From an uncultured Bacilli bacterium (lineage in GTDB: Bacteria > Bacillota_I > Bacilli_A > RF39 > UBA660): 8,357 bases of DNA. The notes beneath the pieces are model-generated. The model was not told where the DNA came from, made no database searches, and saw only the letters and a list, made by a program, of their open reading frames with translations. Numbering within the stretch: the first letter of the stretch is position 1; each line of letters begins with the position of its first letter. Location: the NCBI GenBank assembly GCA_947627405.1, contig CANQVY010000049.1:1-8357 (forward strand), given 5' to 3'. Both the position numbers and the translations under genes were made by a program. This document shows positions 1 to 7,380 of this stretch, one piece after another.

Positions 1-593
1 CAATATTCCCCACTATAATTAATAATATTTTTCAAAGTATTTCTAGCCAATACCAATTCGTTGTCACTGTTAATTTGTAATTCCACTTCATGATCATTCT
101 TAGCAAGTTCATAAATTACCTTCGAATGATCCTCTAAATATTTATTTGTAGTAATAAACGTTGCAGTTATCGATTTATTATCTAATACATTCATTATTTT
201 TTCAACATCTATGGTATCATCTAAAATAAATACAAGCCCAACTGTATCCTTTAAATAATTTCCTTTTATGATGTATTTATCATAACGATTGGTAATACTG
301 ATTTGTGGCTGAATTTCTTTTAGTACTATACTATCCTTATCATATTGTCCCATTCTTTTCATAGCTTGGTAAGAATTCTCATAATCAACTTCTAATCCAT
401 TGTATCCGGGCAGTACTTCATCTTCGTGAATTAAAGCATCGCTAACTTCTACTTTATAATCTTTAGCATTTTTTTTTATTTCTTTCATAATAGGATCTGT
501 ATATTTAACTAAATCAACAGATTTTTCTGTATAATAAAAGCTAAAACAGATTAGAAAGCATACAAGCACTACTTGGATTATTTTTTTAATCAT
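1..593 (-). CDS. Divergent polysaccharide deacetylase-like (NodB-fold) membrane-anchored protein, C-terminus outside window
   Basis: The first 197 residues are visible and the gene continues past base 1. Residues 4-21 form a hydrophobic signal or anchor segment behind MIKK, so the protein is probably exported. Residues 60-113 (PGYNG..., SYQAMK, YDKYIIKGN) resemble the N-terminal region of a deacetylase-like family I recall from gut Firmicutes. From about residue 117 the pattern follows the start of a NodB domain: a strand ending in DD (125-126) where active enzymes have TFDDG, then ATF (144-146) as in the usual ATFF, then HEV (168-170) where GHEIGNH is expected. The two metal-binding histidines of the HxxxH motif appear replaced by Gln and Asp (QINSD, 173-177), so deacetylase activity is doubtful. 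The ATG at 593 has an AGGTGA site just upstream. It lies 59 bases after rseP and may be co-transcribed with it. Signal and start are seen; the fold is inferred from motif spacing. Confidence 0.6.
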   Translation of the reverse strand, partial: MIKKIIQVVLVCFLICFSFYYTEKSVDLVKYTDPIMKEIKKNAKDYKVEVSDALIHEDEVLPGYNGLEVDYENSYQAMKRMGQYDKDSIVLKEIQPQISITNRYDKYIIKGNYLKDTVGLVFILDDTIDVEKIMNVLDNKSITATFITTNKYLEDHSKVIYELAKNDHEVELQINSDNELVLARNTLKNIINYSGEY

Positions 594-652
594 TCTCTTC
601 ACCTATTTAAATATATGAATGAAATTGCTTTTCATGAAAAAAAATATAATAA
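594..652 (-). other. rseP to deacetylase-like intergenic gap
   Basis: This is a 59-base AT-rich gap between the rseP stop and the next start. It holds a small inverted repeat (619-635: ATGAAA, 5-base loop, TTTCAT) and an overlapping 12-base palindrome (629-640). On the minus strand the T-rich run lies before the hairpin rather than after it, so it is not a convincing terminator. I see no good -35/-10 pair, which favours read-through from rseP. Confidence 0.4.
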
Positions 653-1702
653 CTAAAAAATCGTTATTATATCATGTATTGTTACATATATCATTAATGC
701 TAAAAGTAGTATAAAACCAATATTATGAATTAAGTTTTCTGTTGAAGCTTTCACAGGAGATCCCTTTAATTTTTCGATGATTAAGAATAAAATTCTTCCT
801 CCATCAAAAGCTGGCAATGGAATCAAATTAATTACCCCCACATTAATACTTAAATAAGCTATAAGATACAACATATTGGCAAGTCCTGTTTTGGCTTGTT
901 GATCAACAATATTATAAATTCCTACTGGACCACTTAAACTATTAATACTAAGTCCTCCAGTAATTAAATTACCAATTACGACAAACATTTGCTTGAATAT
1001 AGATTTCATTTTAGAAAAACAATATTTTATAGAAGCTACAAATCCTTTTTGTTGTTTGCCTTCCATAGTAATTCCTACAACATAAGTATTGCCTTCCTCT
1101 GTTTTTATTTTTTTTGTTTTTACTTGGTATGTTTCTACATTTCCATTTTGTTTTTCTACAACAAATTCAATAGGTTTATCTTTATTTGCTAATGTAATAT
1201 ATAGGGAAATATCGTCAATAGAAGAGATCTTATGATTATTAATTTTTAATACTTTATCATTTGCTTGTAAGCCAGCTTCATAGGCTGGATAATCTGGTGA
1301 TACCGCACTAATATATGGAGATTGATCCACACTTCCAAAAAAGATTCCTATAGAAAATAATAAAATAAGCGCTAAAATGAAATTATTTCCTGCACCAAAG
1401 AACATCACTAAAAATCGCTGCCATGCTGGTTTGGATTGTAACAATCGATCAGGAGAAACCTTCTTATCTTCATCGGATCCCTCACCGGCTAAAGAAACAT
1501 ATCCTCCCAAAGGAATCGCACGTATTGAATAATAAGTCTCCCCTTTTTTCCCTTTTTTACTTAGTATCTTTGGACCCATTCCTATTGAAAATTCATAAAC
1601 ATAAATTCCAAACATCTTGGCAAATATAAAATGACCAAATTCATGTACTAATACAATTAAGCCTAATATTAATAAAAAATATATAATACTTAAGATGTTC
1701 AT
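653..1702 (-). CDS. rseP: RseP/RasP-type site-2 intramembrane zinc metalloprotease
   Basis: This is a membrane-embedded M50 protease that cuts transmembrane substrates, such as anti-sigma factors or signal-peptide remnants, after a first cleavage by another protease. The 349-residue length is within the family's usual range. The first membrane segment carries the zinc motif HEFGH (residues 20-24) with catalytic Glu21. IGMGP (40-44) and PLGGYV (64-69) follow, and a PDZ domain occupies about 128-212, outside the membrane. LSGPVGI (256-262) and the second active-site motif NLIPLPAFDGGR (292-303, zinc ligand Asp300) are present, and a last hydrophobic helix spans about 326-343. The usual GPxxNF motif of the second membrane segment reads GAGNNF here (103-108). 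The start has AAGGAGGT 3-4 bases upstream, and that site overlaps the cdsA stop, indicating tight coupling. The substrate cannot be told from this window. Confidence 0.95.
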   Translation of the reverse strand: MNILSIIYFLLILGLIVLVHEFGHFIFAKMFGIYVYEFSIGMGPKILSKKGKKGETYYSIRAIPLGGYVSLAGEGSDEDKKVSPDRLLQSKPAWQRFLVMFFGAGNNFILALILLFSIGIFFGSVDQSPYISAVSPDYPAYEAGLQANDKVLKINNHKISSIDDISLYITLANKDKPIEFVVEKQNGNVETYQVKTKKIKTEEGNTYVVGITMEGKQQKGFVASIKYCFSKMKSIFKQMFVVIGNLITGGLSINSLSGPVGIYNIVDQQAKTGLANMLYLIAYLSINVGVINLIPLPAFDGGRILFLIIEKLKGSPVKASTENLIHNIGFILLLALMIYVTIHDIITIF

Positions 1703-1711
1703 AATACCTCC

Positions 1712-2512
1712 TTATATAATTCCAAATATAACAATGAATGCTAACATAACAAATATTATACTATCCAATCGATCCAACACTCCCCCATGGCCTGGTATTA
1801 AATGCGAAAAATCCTTTTTTCCATAATACCTTTTTATAGAAGAAAATACCAAATCTCCTAATTGTGCTACAGCGGATAAACATAATGTTAAAAAGATTAA
1901 TTTTACAATACTAATATTATTATTGATAATGGTAATATAGAACGTCGAAGCAACAAAGGTTCCCATAATCATTCCTCCTATACTACCCTCCCAAGTTTTA
2001 TTTGGAGAAATATCTGGAGCCATTTTCGTTTTTCCTATTCTTTTTCCTATTTCCATAGCAAATATATCTGTAAATATTGTAATTAAAAATAAATAAACAA
2101 TATAGAAAATACTATAATTTCTGATTTGTAAAAGCAAATGAAAGGCTAGCCCAATAAATGTTGTTGCACCAATTAAGAAAAGTGCATCATTCGCATTATA
2201 TTTTTTTCTATCATTGATGAAAACCATAGGAGATAAAAAGAAAAATATAATAAAAGCTATTACTCGATAATCTAAATAATAGGTAAAATCATTTCCGTTT
2301 CGGTTATACAGAATAAAAAACAAGACTAATAAATAGGCAAATATTTTAAGTAAAAACGGAATTTTTTTCTTTTCTTCCCTAATATGCAACAATTCGAAAA
2401 GTCCACAAACACCTACGATTGTTACAAAAATAGCAAATGGCAATTTACCAATAATTAGTAAAGGAATAGAAATTGCTAACATAATAATAGCACTAAGAAT
2501 TCTCGTTTTCAT
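1712..2512 (-). CDS. cdsA: Phosphatidate cytidylyltransferase (CDP-diacylglycerol synthase)
   Basis: The enzyme joins CTP and phosphatidic acid to make CDP-diacylglycerol, the precursor of phosphatidylglycerol and cardiolipin, in the cytoplasmic membrane. The 266-residue protein is almost all hydrophobic helices, as expected of the family. It carries SPNKTWEG (169-176), QLGDLVFS (217-224) and the full C-terminal family signature at 224-250: SxxKR, KKD, PGHGG (240-244) and DRLD (247-250). No key residue appears missing. The start codon lies inside the end of uppS (20-base overlap), with GGAGGT 7 bases upstream, so translation of the two genes is probably coupled. rseP begins only 9 bases after the stop, with no dxr gene between them. 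Confidence 0.96.
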   Translation of the reverse strand: MKTRILSAIIMLAISIPLLIIGKLPFAIFVTIVGVCGLFELLHIREEKKKIPFLLKIFAYLLVLFFILYNRNGNDFTYYLDYRVIAFIIFFFLSPMVFINDRKKYNANDALFLIGATTFIGLAFHLLLQIRNYSIFYIVYLFLITIFTDIFAMEIGKRIGKTKMAPDISPNKTWEGSIGGMIMGTFVASTFYITIINNNISIVKLIFLTLCLSAVAQLGDLVFSSIKRYYGKKDFSHLIPGHGGVLDRLDSIIFVMLAFIVIFGII

Positions 2513-3224
2513 AATTTATACCTCCAAATCTTCGATTTCTTTTATTGTATTCAATAATTGCTTGATCAAACTCTTTTTCGTCAAACGCAGGAAAATATGT
2601 TTTTGGAAAATAAAATTCAGCATAAGCATTTTGCCATAGTAAGAAGTTGCTTAAACGATGTTCCCCACTCGTACGAATCATAAGATCTACAGGAGCTAAA
2701 TCTTGATACATATAATGATTCATCGTATGACAATCTATATTTTTTTCATCTAAGATTCCTGCTTTTACATCTTTGATTATTTTTTGAACGGCATCTACAA
2801 TTTCATATTGTCCTCCATAATTTACACATATATTAAATATGGATCCATGGTTTTTTTTTGTTTCTTCCGTAACTTGATCAATAATTTTTAAAACTTTCTT
2901 AGGAAGTGGCTCTCTTCTTCCAGAAAAGATTATCTTGATATTTTGTTTTGATAATCTCTTGGAGTATCTTTTGAATCCTTCTGAAAATAAACTCATCAAA
3001 TAACTTACTTCTGTTTTACTTCTTTTAAAATTTTCTGTAGAAAAGGCATAAACACTTAAAATTTTTACACCCTTCTTAAATATATAATCTGATAATTTTT
3101 CTAAATTATTAAATCCATGAAAATGGCCTTCACTTCTTGTTAATCCTCTTTCTTCAGCCCATCTACCATTACCATCTAAAATGATTGCAACGTGATTTGG
3201 AATCTCCATTTTTTGTTTTATCAT
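2493..3224 (-). CDS. uppS: Isoprenyl transferase (undecaprenyl diphosphate synthase)
   Basis: This cytosolic cis-prenyltransferase adds isopentenyl diphosphate units to farnesyl diphosphate, giving the C55 lipid that carries peptidoglycan and other wall precursors. The 243 residues match the usual length. The active-site loop is HVAIILDGNGRWA (11-23) with catalytic Asp17; the common Met before Asp is Leu here. RSEGHFHG (30-37), YAFSTENFKRS (59-69) and the C-terminal block RTSGE.RLSNFLLWQ (184-198) follow, then YAEF with Glu203 and the closing RRFGGI (231-236). Nothing required for catalysis looks lost. I chose the first ATG because AAAGGTGG (3233-3240) sits 8 bases upstream; a second Met at residue 6 has no such site. 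It is the first gene of its operon here, with its own promoter; the frr/pyrH genes that often precede it are absent. Confidence 0.96.
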   Translation of the reverse strand: MIKQKMEIPNHVAIILDGNGRWAEERGLTRSEGHFHGFNNLEKLSDYIFKKGVKILSVYAFSTENFKRSKTEVSYLMSLFSEGFKRYSKRLSKQNIKIIFSGRREPLPKKVLKIIDQVTEETKKNHGSIFNICVNYGGQYEIVDAVQKIIKDVKAGILDEKNIDCHTMNHYMYQDLAPVDLMIRTSGEHRLSNFLLWQNAYAEFYFPKTYFPAFDEKEFDQAIIEYNKRNRRFGGINYENENS

Positions 3225-3232
3225 TTATTTAA

Positions 3233-3278
3233 CCACCTTTGCTATTAACATTATAATACATTTGATAAAATCATACAA
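3233..3278 (-). promoter_or_regulatory. Putative sigma-A promoter and ribosome site of the uppS operon
   Basis: On the minus strand a perfect TATAAT (3250-3255) lies 17 bases after TTGTAT (3273-3278), which matches the -35 consensus at only three positions. The predicted start of transcription, near 3243, gives a short leader that contains the AAAGGTGG ribosome site (3233-3240). It sits after the terminator of the ABC operon, so the uppS operon needs its own promoter. The -10 and spacing are good and the -35 is weak. Confidence 0.6.
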
Positions 3279-3294
3279 TAATTAATATTAATTA
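3279..3294. repeat. 16-bp perfect palindrome abutting the uppS -35
   Basis: TAATTAATATTAATTA reads the same on both strands and ends exactly where the -35 hexamer begins. It could be an UP-element-like AT tract that helps RNA polymerase bind, or a site for a dimeric regulator. All 16 bases are A or T, so chance is a real alternative in DNA this AT-rich. Confidence 0.35.
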
Positions 3295-3310
3295 ACTTTC
3301 TCCTTTATGT

Positions 3311-3337
3311 AAAAATAAGCAAAATCTTTTGCTTATT
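3311..3337 (-). terminator. Intrinsic terminator of the tetR-ABC operon
   Basis: On the minus strand AATAAGCAAAA (3337-3327) pairs perfectly with TTTTGCTTATT (3324-3314) across a 2-base gap, effectively a 10-pair stem with a 4-base loop. It is followed by TTT, giving a TTATTTTT tail. The stem is AT-rich and the T run short, so it may be leaky. The TAA stop of the upstream ABC gene lies within the stem. Confidence 0.72.
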
Positions 3338-5174
3338 CTATATTCTCAAATTGCGAATTGTATAAATCGGCATAAAAACCATTTTTTTTAATTAATTGTT
3401 TATGCGTTCCTTGTTCAATGATATCTCCATCATTCATTACAAGAATTAAATCTGCATTTTTAATGGTCGATAATCGATGCGCAATGATAAAGCTCGTTCT
3501 TCCTTCCATTAATTTATCCATTGCTTTTTGAATTAATACTTCTGTTCTGGTATCTACACTACTTGTTGCTTCATCCAATATAAGAACTTTTGGATCTGCA
3601 AGAATAGCTCTGGAAATGGTTAATAATTGTTTTTGCCCACCTGAAATATTATTTGTTTCTTCATTCAATTTCATATTATATCCACCCGGTAGAGTTTGAA
3701 TAAAATGATGAACATAGGCTGTCTTCGCCGCATGAATAACTTCATCATCCGTTGCAGATAATCTGCCATACCTTAGATTTTCCATAATGCTTCCACTAAA
3801 TAACCAGGTATCCTGCAACACCATTCCAAATATTTTTCGTAAATCTTCTCTTTTAAAATCATTTATATTATGTCCATCAACCAATATACTTCCTTGATTC
3901 ACATTGTAAAAACGCATTAACAATTTTACCATTGTAGTTTTCCCAGCTCCAGTAGGTCCAACAATAGCGATCTTTTGTCCTGGTTTCACTTTCAAATTAA
4001 AATTTTTAATAATCGTTTTATCTTTTTCATAGCCAAATTGGACATTTTTAAATTCAATAGCCCCTTCAATTTTATCCAGTTTTACAGGATTGGCTATATC
4101 CATTTCTTCTTCCTCTTCTTCTAAAAAGGCAAAAATTCGCTCAGCCGATGCAATCATGGATTGTAATAAACTAGAAACTTGTGCAACTTCTATTAAAGGT
4201 CTTGTAAATTGTTTTACATATTGTATAAAAGATTGTATGTCTCCTACCGCAATTTTGTTTTTTATAGCTAAATATCCACCTAAAATTGCTACACAAACAT
4301 ATCCTAAATTTCCAATAAAGGCCATGATCGGATGCATAAGTCCGGATAAAAATATACTCTTCCATGCTGATTTGTACAACGTTTCATTATCTTCATTAAA
4401 TTTTGTAATCATATCCTTTTCAGCATTGAAAGCTTTAATTACATTATATCCCGAATACATTTCTTCTACGTCTCCATTTACTTCCGCTAAAAAATTTTGC
4501 TGATTTTTAAAATACTTTTGGCTTTTTGATACTACAAAAACGATCAGCAATAAAGCAATAGGAAGCATTAATAAAGCAACACAAGTCATTGTAATACTAA
4601 TAGAAAGCATCATAACTAAAATTCCCACAACCGTAACAATCGCAGAAATAACTTCAGTTGCTGTTTGATTTAAACTTCCAGATAATGTATCTACATCATT
4701 GGTAATAATGGATAAAACTTCTCCATGTGTTTGCTTTTCAAAATAAGAAAGAGGCATTCTATTGATTTTGCTACTAATTTCTTTTCTCAATTTGTAAGTT
4801 AAATTCTGTGAAATTTCGGTCATAATCATGTTTTGAATAAATTGAAAGGCTGAACTAGTTACATATAAAATCAGTAATGTAATTAATATTTTCTCTATTT
4901 TAGCAAAATTAATTCCACCATTGCCAGATAATTTAGCTGTTAATCCATTAAATAATTCGGTTGTAGCATTTCCTAAGATTTTTGGCCCGACAATAGCAAA
5001 GATAGTACTACCAATAGCAAATAAAATTACAACTGCAATTCCAATCTTATATTGTTTTAAATATTGCAATAATTTTTTTAATGTTCCTTTAAAATCTTTT
5101 GCTTTTTCGATTGTGGCCATAGGTCCTTTCCCGTGTGGCCCTCTAGGAACTTTTCTTCTTGTATCTTTACTCAT
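3333..5174 (-). CDS. ABC exporter half-transporter, catalytically intact subunit of a predicted heterodimer
   Basis: This type IV (multidrug/lipid-type) ABC exporter subunit has one membrane domain fused to one ATPase domain. The basic N-terminus includes RGPHGKGPM and EKAKDFKGT (11-31), a pattern seen in the second subunit of clostridial exporter pairs. Six membrane helices lie between about 44 and 330. The ATPase starts near 372 and has an A-loop Tyr382, Walker A GPTGAGKT (406-413), Q-loop Gln454, signature ISGGQ (510-514), Walker B VLILDE (530-535) with catalytic Glu535, and switch His566. All residues for hydrolysis are present. An unusual run of six Glu (352-357) forms the linker between the domains. 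The gene overlaps the preceding ABC gene by 8 bases, and AAGGAGG sits about 9 bases before the ATG. The two subunits almost certainly work together; the substrate is unknown, with drugs, peptides or lipids all possible. Confidence 0.93.
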   Translation of the reverse strand: MSKDTRRKVPRGPHGKGPMATIEKAKDFKGTLKKLLQYLKQYKIGIAVVILFAIGSTIFAIVGPKILGNATTELFNGLTAKLSGNGGINFAKIEKILITLLILYVTSSAFQFIQNMIMTEISQNLTYKLRKEISSKINRMPLSYFEKQTHGEVLSIITNDVDTLSGSLNQTATEVISAIVTVVGILVMMLSISITMTCVALLMLPIALLLIVFVVSKSQKYFKNQQNFLAEVNGDVEEMYSGYNVIKAFNAEKDMITKFNEDNETLYKSAWKSIFLSGLMHPIMAFIGNLGYVCVAILGGYLAIKNKIAVGDIQSFIQYVKQFTRPLIEVAQVSSLLQSMIASAERIFAFLEEEEEEMDIANPVKLDKIEGAIEFKNVQFGYEKDKTIIKNFNLKVKPGQKIAIVGPTGAGKTTMVKLLMRFYNVNQGSILVDGHNINDFKREDLRKIFGMVLQDTWLFSGSIMENLRYGRLSATDDEVIHAAKTAYVHHFIQTLPGGYNMKLNEETNNISGGQKQLLTISRAILADPKVLILDEATSSVDTRTEVLIQKAMDKLMEGRTSFIIAHRLSTIKNADLILVMNDGDIIEQGTHKQLIKKNGFYADLYNSQFENIE

Positions 5175-7380
5175 TTTCTAGTTCCTCCTTACTCAATTGT
5201 GATAAGGCAATTTCTTTATAAACTTCACAACTTTTCATTAATTCCTCATGGGTTCCTTTTCCTACAATGGTCCCCTTATCCAGTACAATGATTTGGTCTG
5301 CATGTAAAACTGTGGCTATTCTTTGTGCAACAATTAAAATTGATTTGTCTTTCGTAATTTTTGCTAATTCTTTACGTAGAGTAACATCCGTTTTATAATC
5401 CAACGCAGAAAATGAATCATCAAAGATAAAAATCTTTGGATCAATGGCTATCGCTCTAGCAATCGATAATCTTTGTTTTTGCCCACCAGAAACATTTGAT
5501 CCTCCTTGAGAAATATAACTATCATATTTCTTTTCCTTTTTAAGAATAAATTCATCGGCCTGAGCAATTTTTGCCGCCTCAATCATTTTATCATCTGTTA
5601 ATTTTTTATTTCCAAATTTAATATTATCTGCAATGGTACCTGAAAATAGTGTTCCTTTTTGAGGAACTAAACCTATATTTTTTCTTACTTGTTCAAGGGA
5701 TAAATCTCTAATGTCTATACCATCTAATAAAATCTTTCCTGCTGTAACATCAAAAAATCTTGGAATTAAATGAATTAATGTTGATTTACCAGAACCTGTT
5801 GATCCAATAATAGCTGTTGTTGTTCCAGGAGTCATTGTAAAAGATATATTTTCCAAAACGTCTTCTTGTGCATCAGGATATCTAAAATAAACGTCTTTAA
5901 ATTCCAAAATCCCATGGACTTTATCCAGATGCTCTACTACTTTTTTATCTTTTATAACTATTTCTTTCGTTAATATTTCATTGATTCGGCGAATTGAGAT
6001 AATTGCTCTTGGTAACATAATCGATACCATAGATAGCATTAAGAAAGACATAATAATTTGGACAGCATATGTAATTCCAGCAATTAAATCTCCTACCTGC
6101 AATACCCCTGTATCTACTTTATAAGAGCCAACCCAAATAATTAATACACTAACGCCATTCATAATAAACATCATCACAGGCATCATAACGGACATGGCTC
6201 TATTTACAAATTTATTTATTTTTGTTAAATCGATATTTGCAATATCAAATCTTTTTTCCTCATATTTTTCATTAGCAAAAGCACGAATTACGGGAAGACC
6301 AGACAATATTTCACGGGATACCAAATTTAAGCGATCAATTAATTTTTGAATTTTATTAAATTTAGGAAGTGTTGCTATAAATAATATAAGAACTACCGAA
6401 ATATTGCAAATGACGGCTAGTGCTACCACCCAAAAAAGACTATTCCCTTGCATTTTTGCTAAAGCACCAAATCCTATAATAGGAGCATAAACTACGACTC
6501 GAAACAACATCACAATAAGCATTTGAATCTGTTGAATATCATTGGTGCTTCGAGTAATTAAAGAAGCCGTCGAAATCTCTTCAAATTCTTTATTTGAAAA
6601 ATTCATAACTTTATTAACTGTATTTTTTCTTAAATCTTTAGCAATTCCCGTTGCAGCTTTGCTCGATGTTAATACAGATAAAATCGTCATAGCCATAGAA
6701 AGGAATGCAAGGGCTAACATTTTAATACCAACCTTGAATATGTAATGTATTTGTTTTGATTTGATATTGATTCCAATTATTTTATATTCTTTTTCAATAA
6801 AACTAATAGCACTTTGTTTTATGATACTATCTCCAAATGTTGAAGTTTGTTTTTTATATTCCTCTTTCATTTTAGAAATATCGCGATCACTCATAAGCGG
6901 TAATAGATCTATTAGTTTTGTATCTTCAGGAATTTGATCAAAACCATTGTAATTTTCTTGTAAATCTTTAATAGTTACATTTTCGAACATATTATAGAAA
7001 AGAATAGGCTCACTCATAAGAGATTCTAATTCTTCCAATTTCTCCTTACTCTTATCTTTTACTATATATAGATTTTCTTTTTCCACTAATGGATATTGAT
7101 CCTTATATTCCTTACTCTTTTGTGGAGTTATTAAATCATAATTTTTTAATATTTCTTCATCCGTTTTAGAATCAGTAAATAATAAAATATGATTTAATTG
7201 TTCTTCTCGTATCACCTCATAAGTTGCATATTTGATTCCCTTACCAGATATTCCTACATCCACAATATCTGATGTATAATCAGGAAGAGCTAAATCACAA
7301 TTTGCTTGGATAATTAATAACACAATAGTAACTATTATTAAAGGTATATATTTTTTGATTATATTTAATAACTTTTTCAT
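5167..7380 (-). CDS. ABC exporter half-transporter with degenerate ATP site and large extracytoplasmic insertion
   Basis: Partner of the following ABC gene. At 737 residues it is about 150 longer than a usual half-transporter. The extra length is a hydrophilic, acidic segment of about 164 residues (49-212) between membrane helices 1 (about 10-28) and 2 (about 217-237), predicted to lie outside the membrane. The ATPase has A-loop Tyr501, Walker A GSTGSGKST (526-534), Gln574 and signature VSGGQ (630-634). Walker B reads IFDD, so Asp655 replaces the catalytic Glu, and the switch His is Gln686 (AQR). This is the known mark of the non-hydrolysing site in heterodimeric exporters such as TM287/288 and BmrCD. 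I start at the ATG at 7380, because AGGTGATC, a full match to the 16S tail, sits just before it; an in-frame GTG at 7389 lies inside that site. It follows tetR by 5 bases. Confidence 0.93.
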   Translation of the reverse strand: MKKLLNIIKKYIPLIIVTIVLLIIQANCDLALPDYTSDIVDVGISGKGIKYATYEVIREEQLNHILLFTDSKTDEEILKNYDLITPQKSKEYKDQYPLVEKENLYIVKDKSKEKLEELESLMSEPILFYNMFENVTIKDLQENYNGFDQIPEDTKLIDLLPLMSDRDISKMKEEYKKQTSTFGDSIIKQSAISFIEKEYKIIGINIKSKQIHYIFKVGIKMLALAFLSMAMTILSVLTSSKAATGIAKDLRKNTVNKVMNFSNKEFEEISTASLITRSTNDIQQIQMLIVMLFRVVVYAPIIGFGALAKMQGNSLFWVVALAVICNISVVLILFIATLPKFNKIQKLIDRLNLVSREILSGLPVIRAFANEKYEEKRFDIANIDLTKINKFVNRAMSVMMPVMMFIMNGVSVLIIWVGSYKVDTGVLQVGDLIAGITYAVQIIMSFLMLSMVSIMLPRAIISIRRINEILTKEIVIKDKKVVEHLDKVHGILEFKDVYFRYPDAQEDVLENISFTMTPGTTTAIIGSTGSGKSTLIHLIPRFFDVTAGKILLDGIDIRDLSLEQVRKNIGLVPQKGTLFSGTIADNIKFGNKKLTDDKMIEAAKIAQADEFILKKEKKYDSYISQGGSNVSGGQKQRLSIARAIAIDPKIFIFDDSFSALDYKTDVTLRKELAKITKDKSILIVAQRIATVLHADQIIVLDKGTIVGKGTHEELMKSCEVYKEIALSQLSKEELENE

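Noticed and set aside
619..640. Inverted repeat and 12-base palindrome after rseP, considered as a terminator
   Set aside because: The stem is short and AT-rich, and in the direction of transcription no T run follows it.
989..1192. Open frame of 67 codons on the plus strand
   Set aside because: It is antisense to rseP, rich in Phe, Tyr and Cys from A-rich coding DNA, and has no ribosome site.
1423..1629. Open frame of 68 codons on the plus strand
   Set aside because: It lies opposite the conserved N-terminal part of rseP and resembles no family I know.
3207..3209. Second ATG (residue 6) as the start of uppS
   Set aside because: There is no ribosome site upstream, whereas the first ATG is well placed after AAAGGTGG.
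4171..4365. Open frame of 64 codons on the minus strand
   Set aside because: It is an out-of-frame shadow inside the intact ABC subunit gene, whose reading frame is uninterrupted.
4090..4503. Open frame of 137 codons on the plus strand
   Set aside because: It starts in a Ser run produced by the opposite poly-Glu codons and lies entirely antisense to the ABC gene.
4921..5181. Open frame of 86 codons on the plus strand
   Set aside because: It is antisense to the N-terminus of the ABC gene and has no ribosome site or recognisable motif.
6542..6745. Open frame of 67 codons on the plus strand
   Set aside because: It is antisense to a conserved part of the large ABC subunit.
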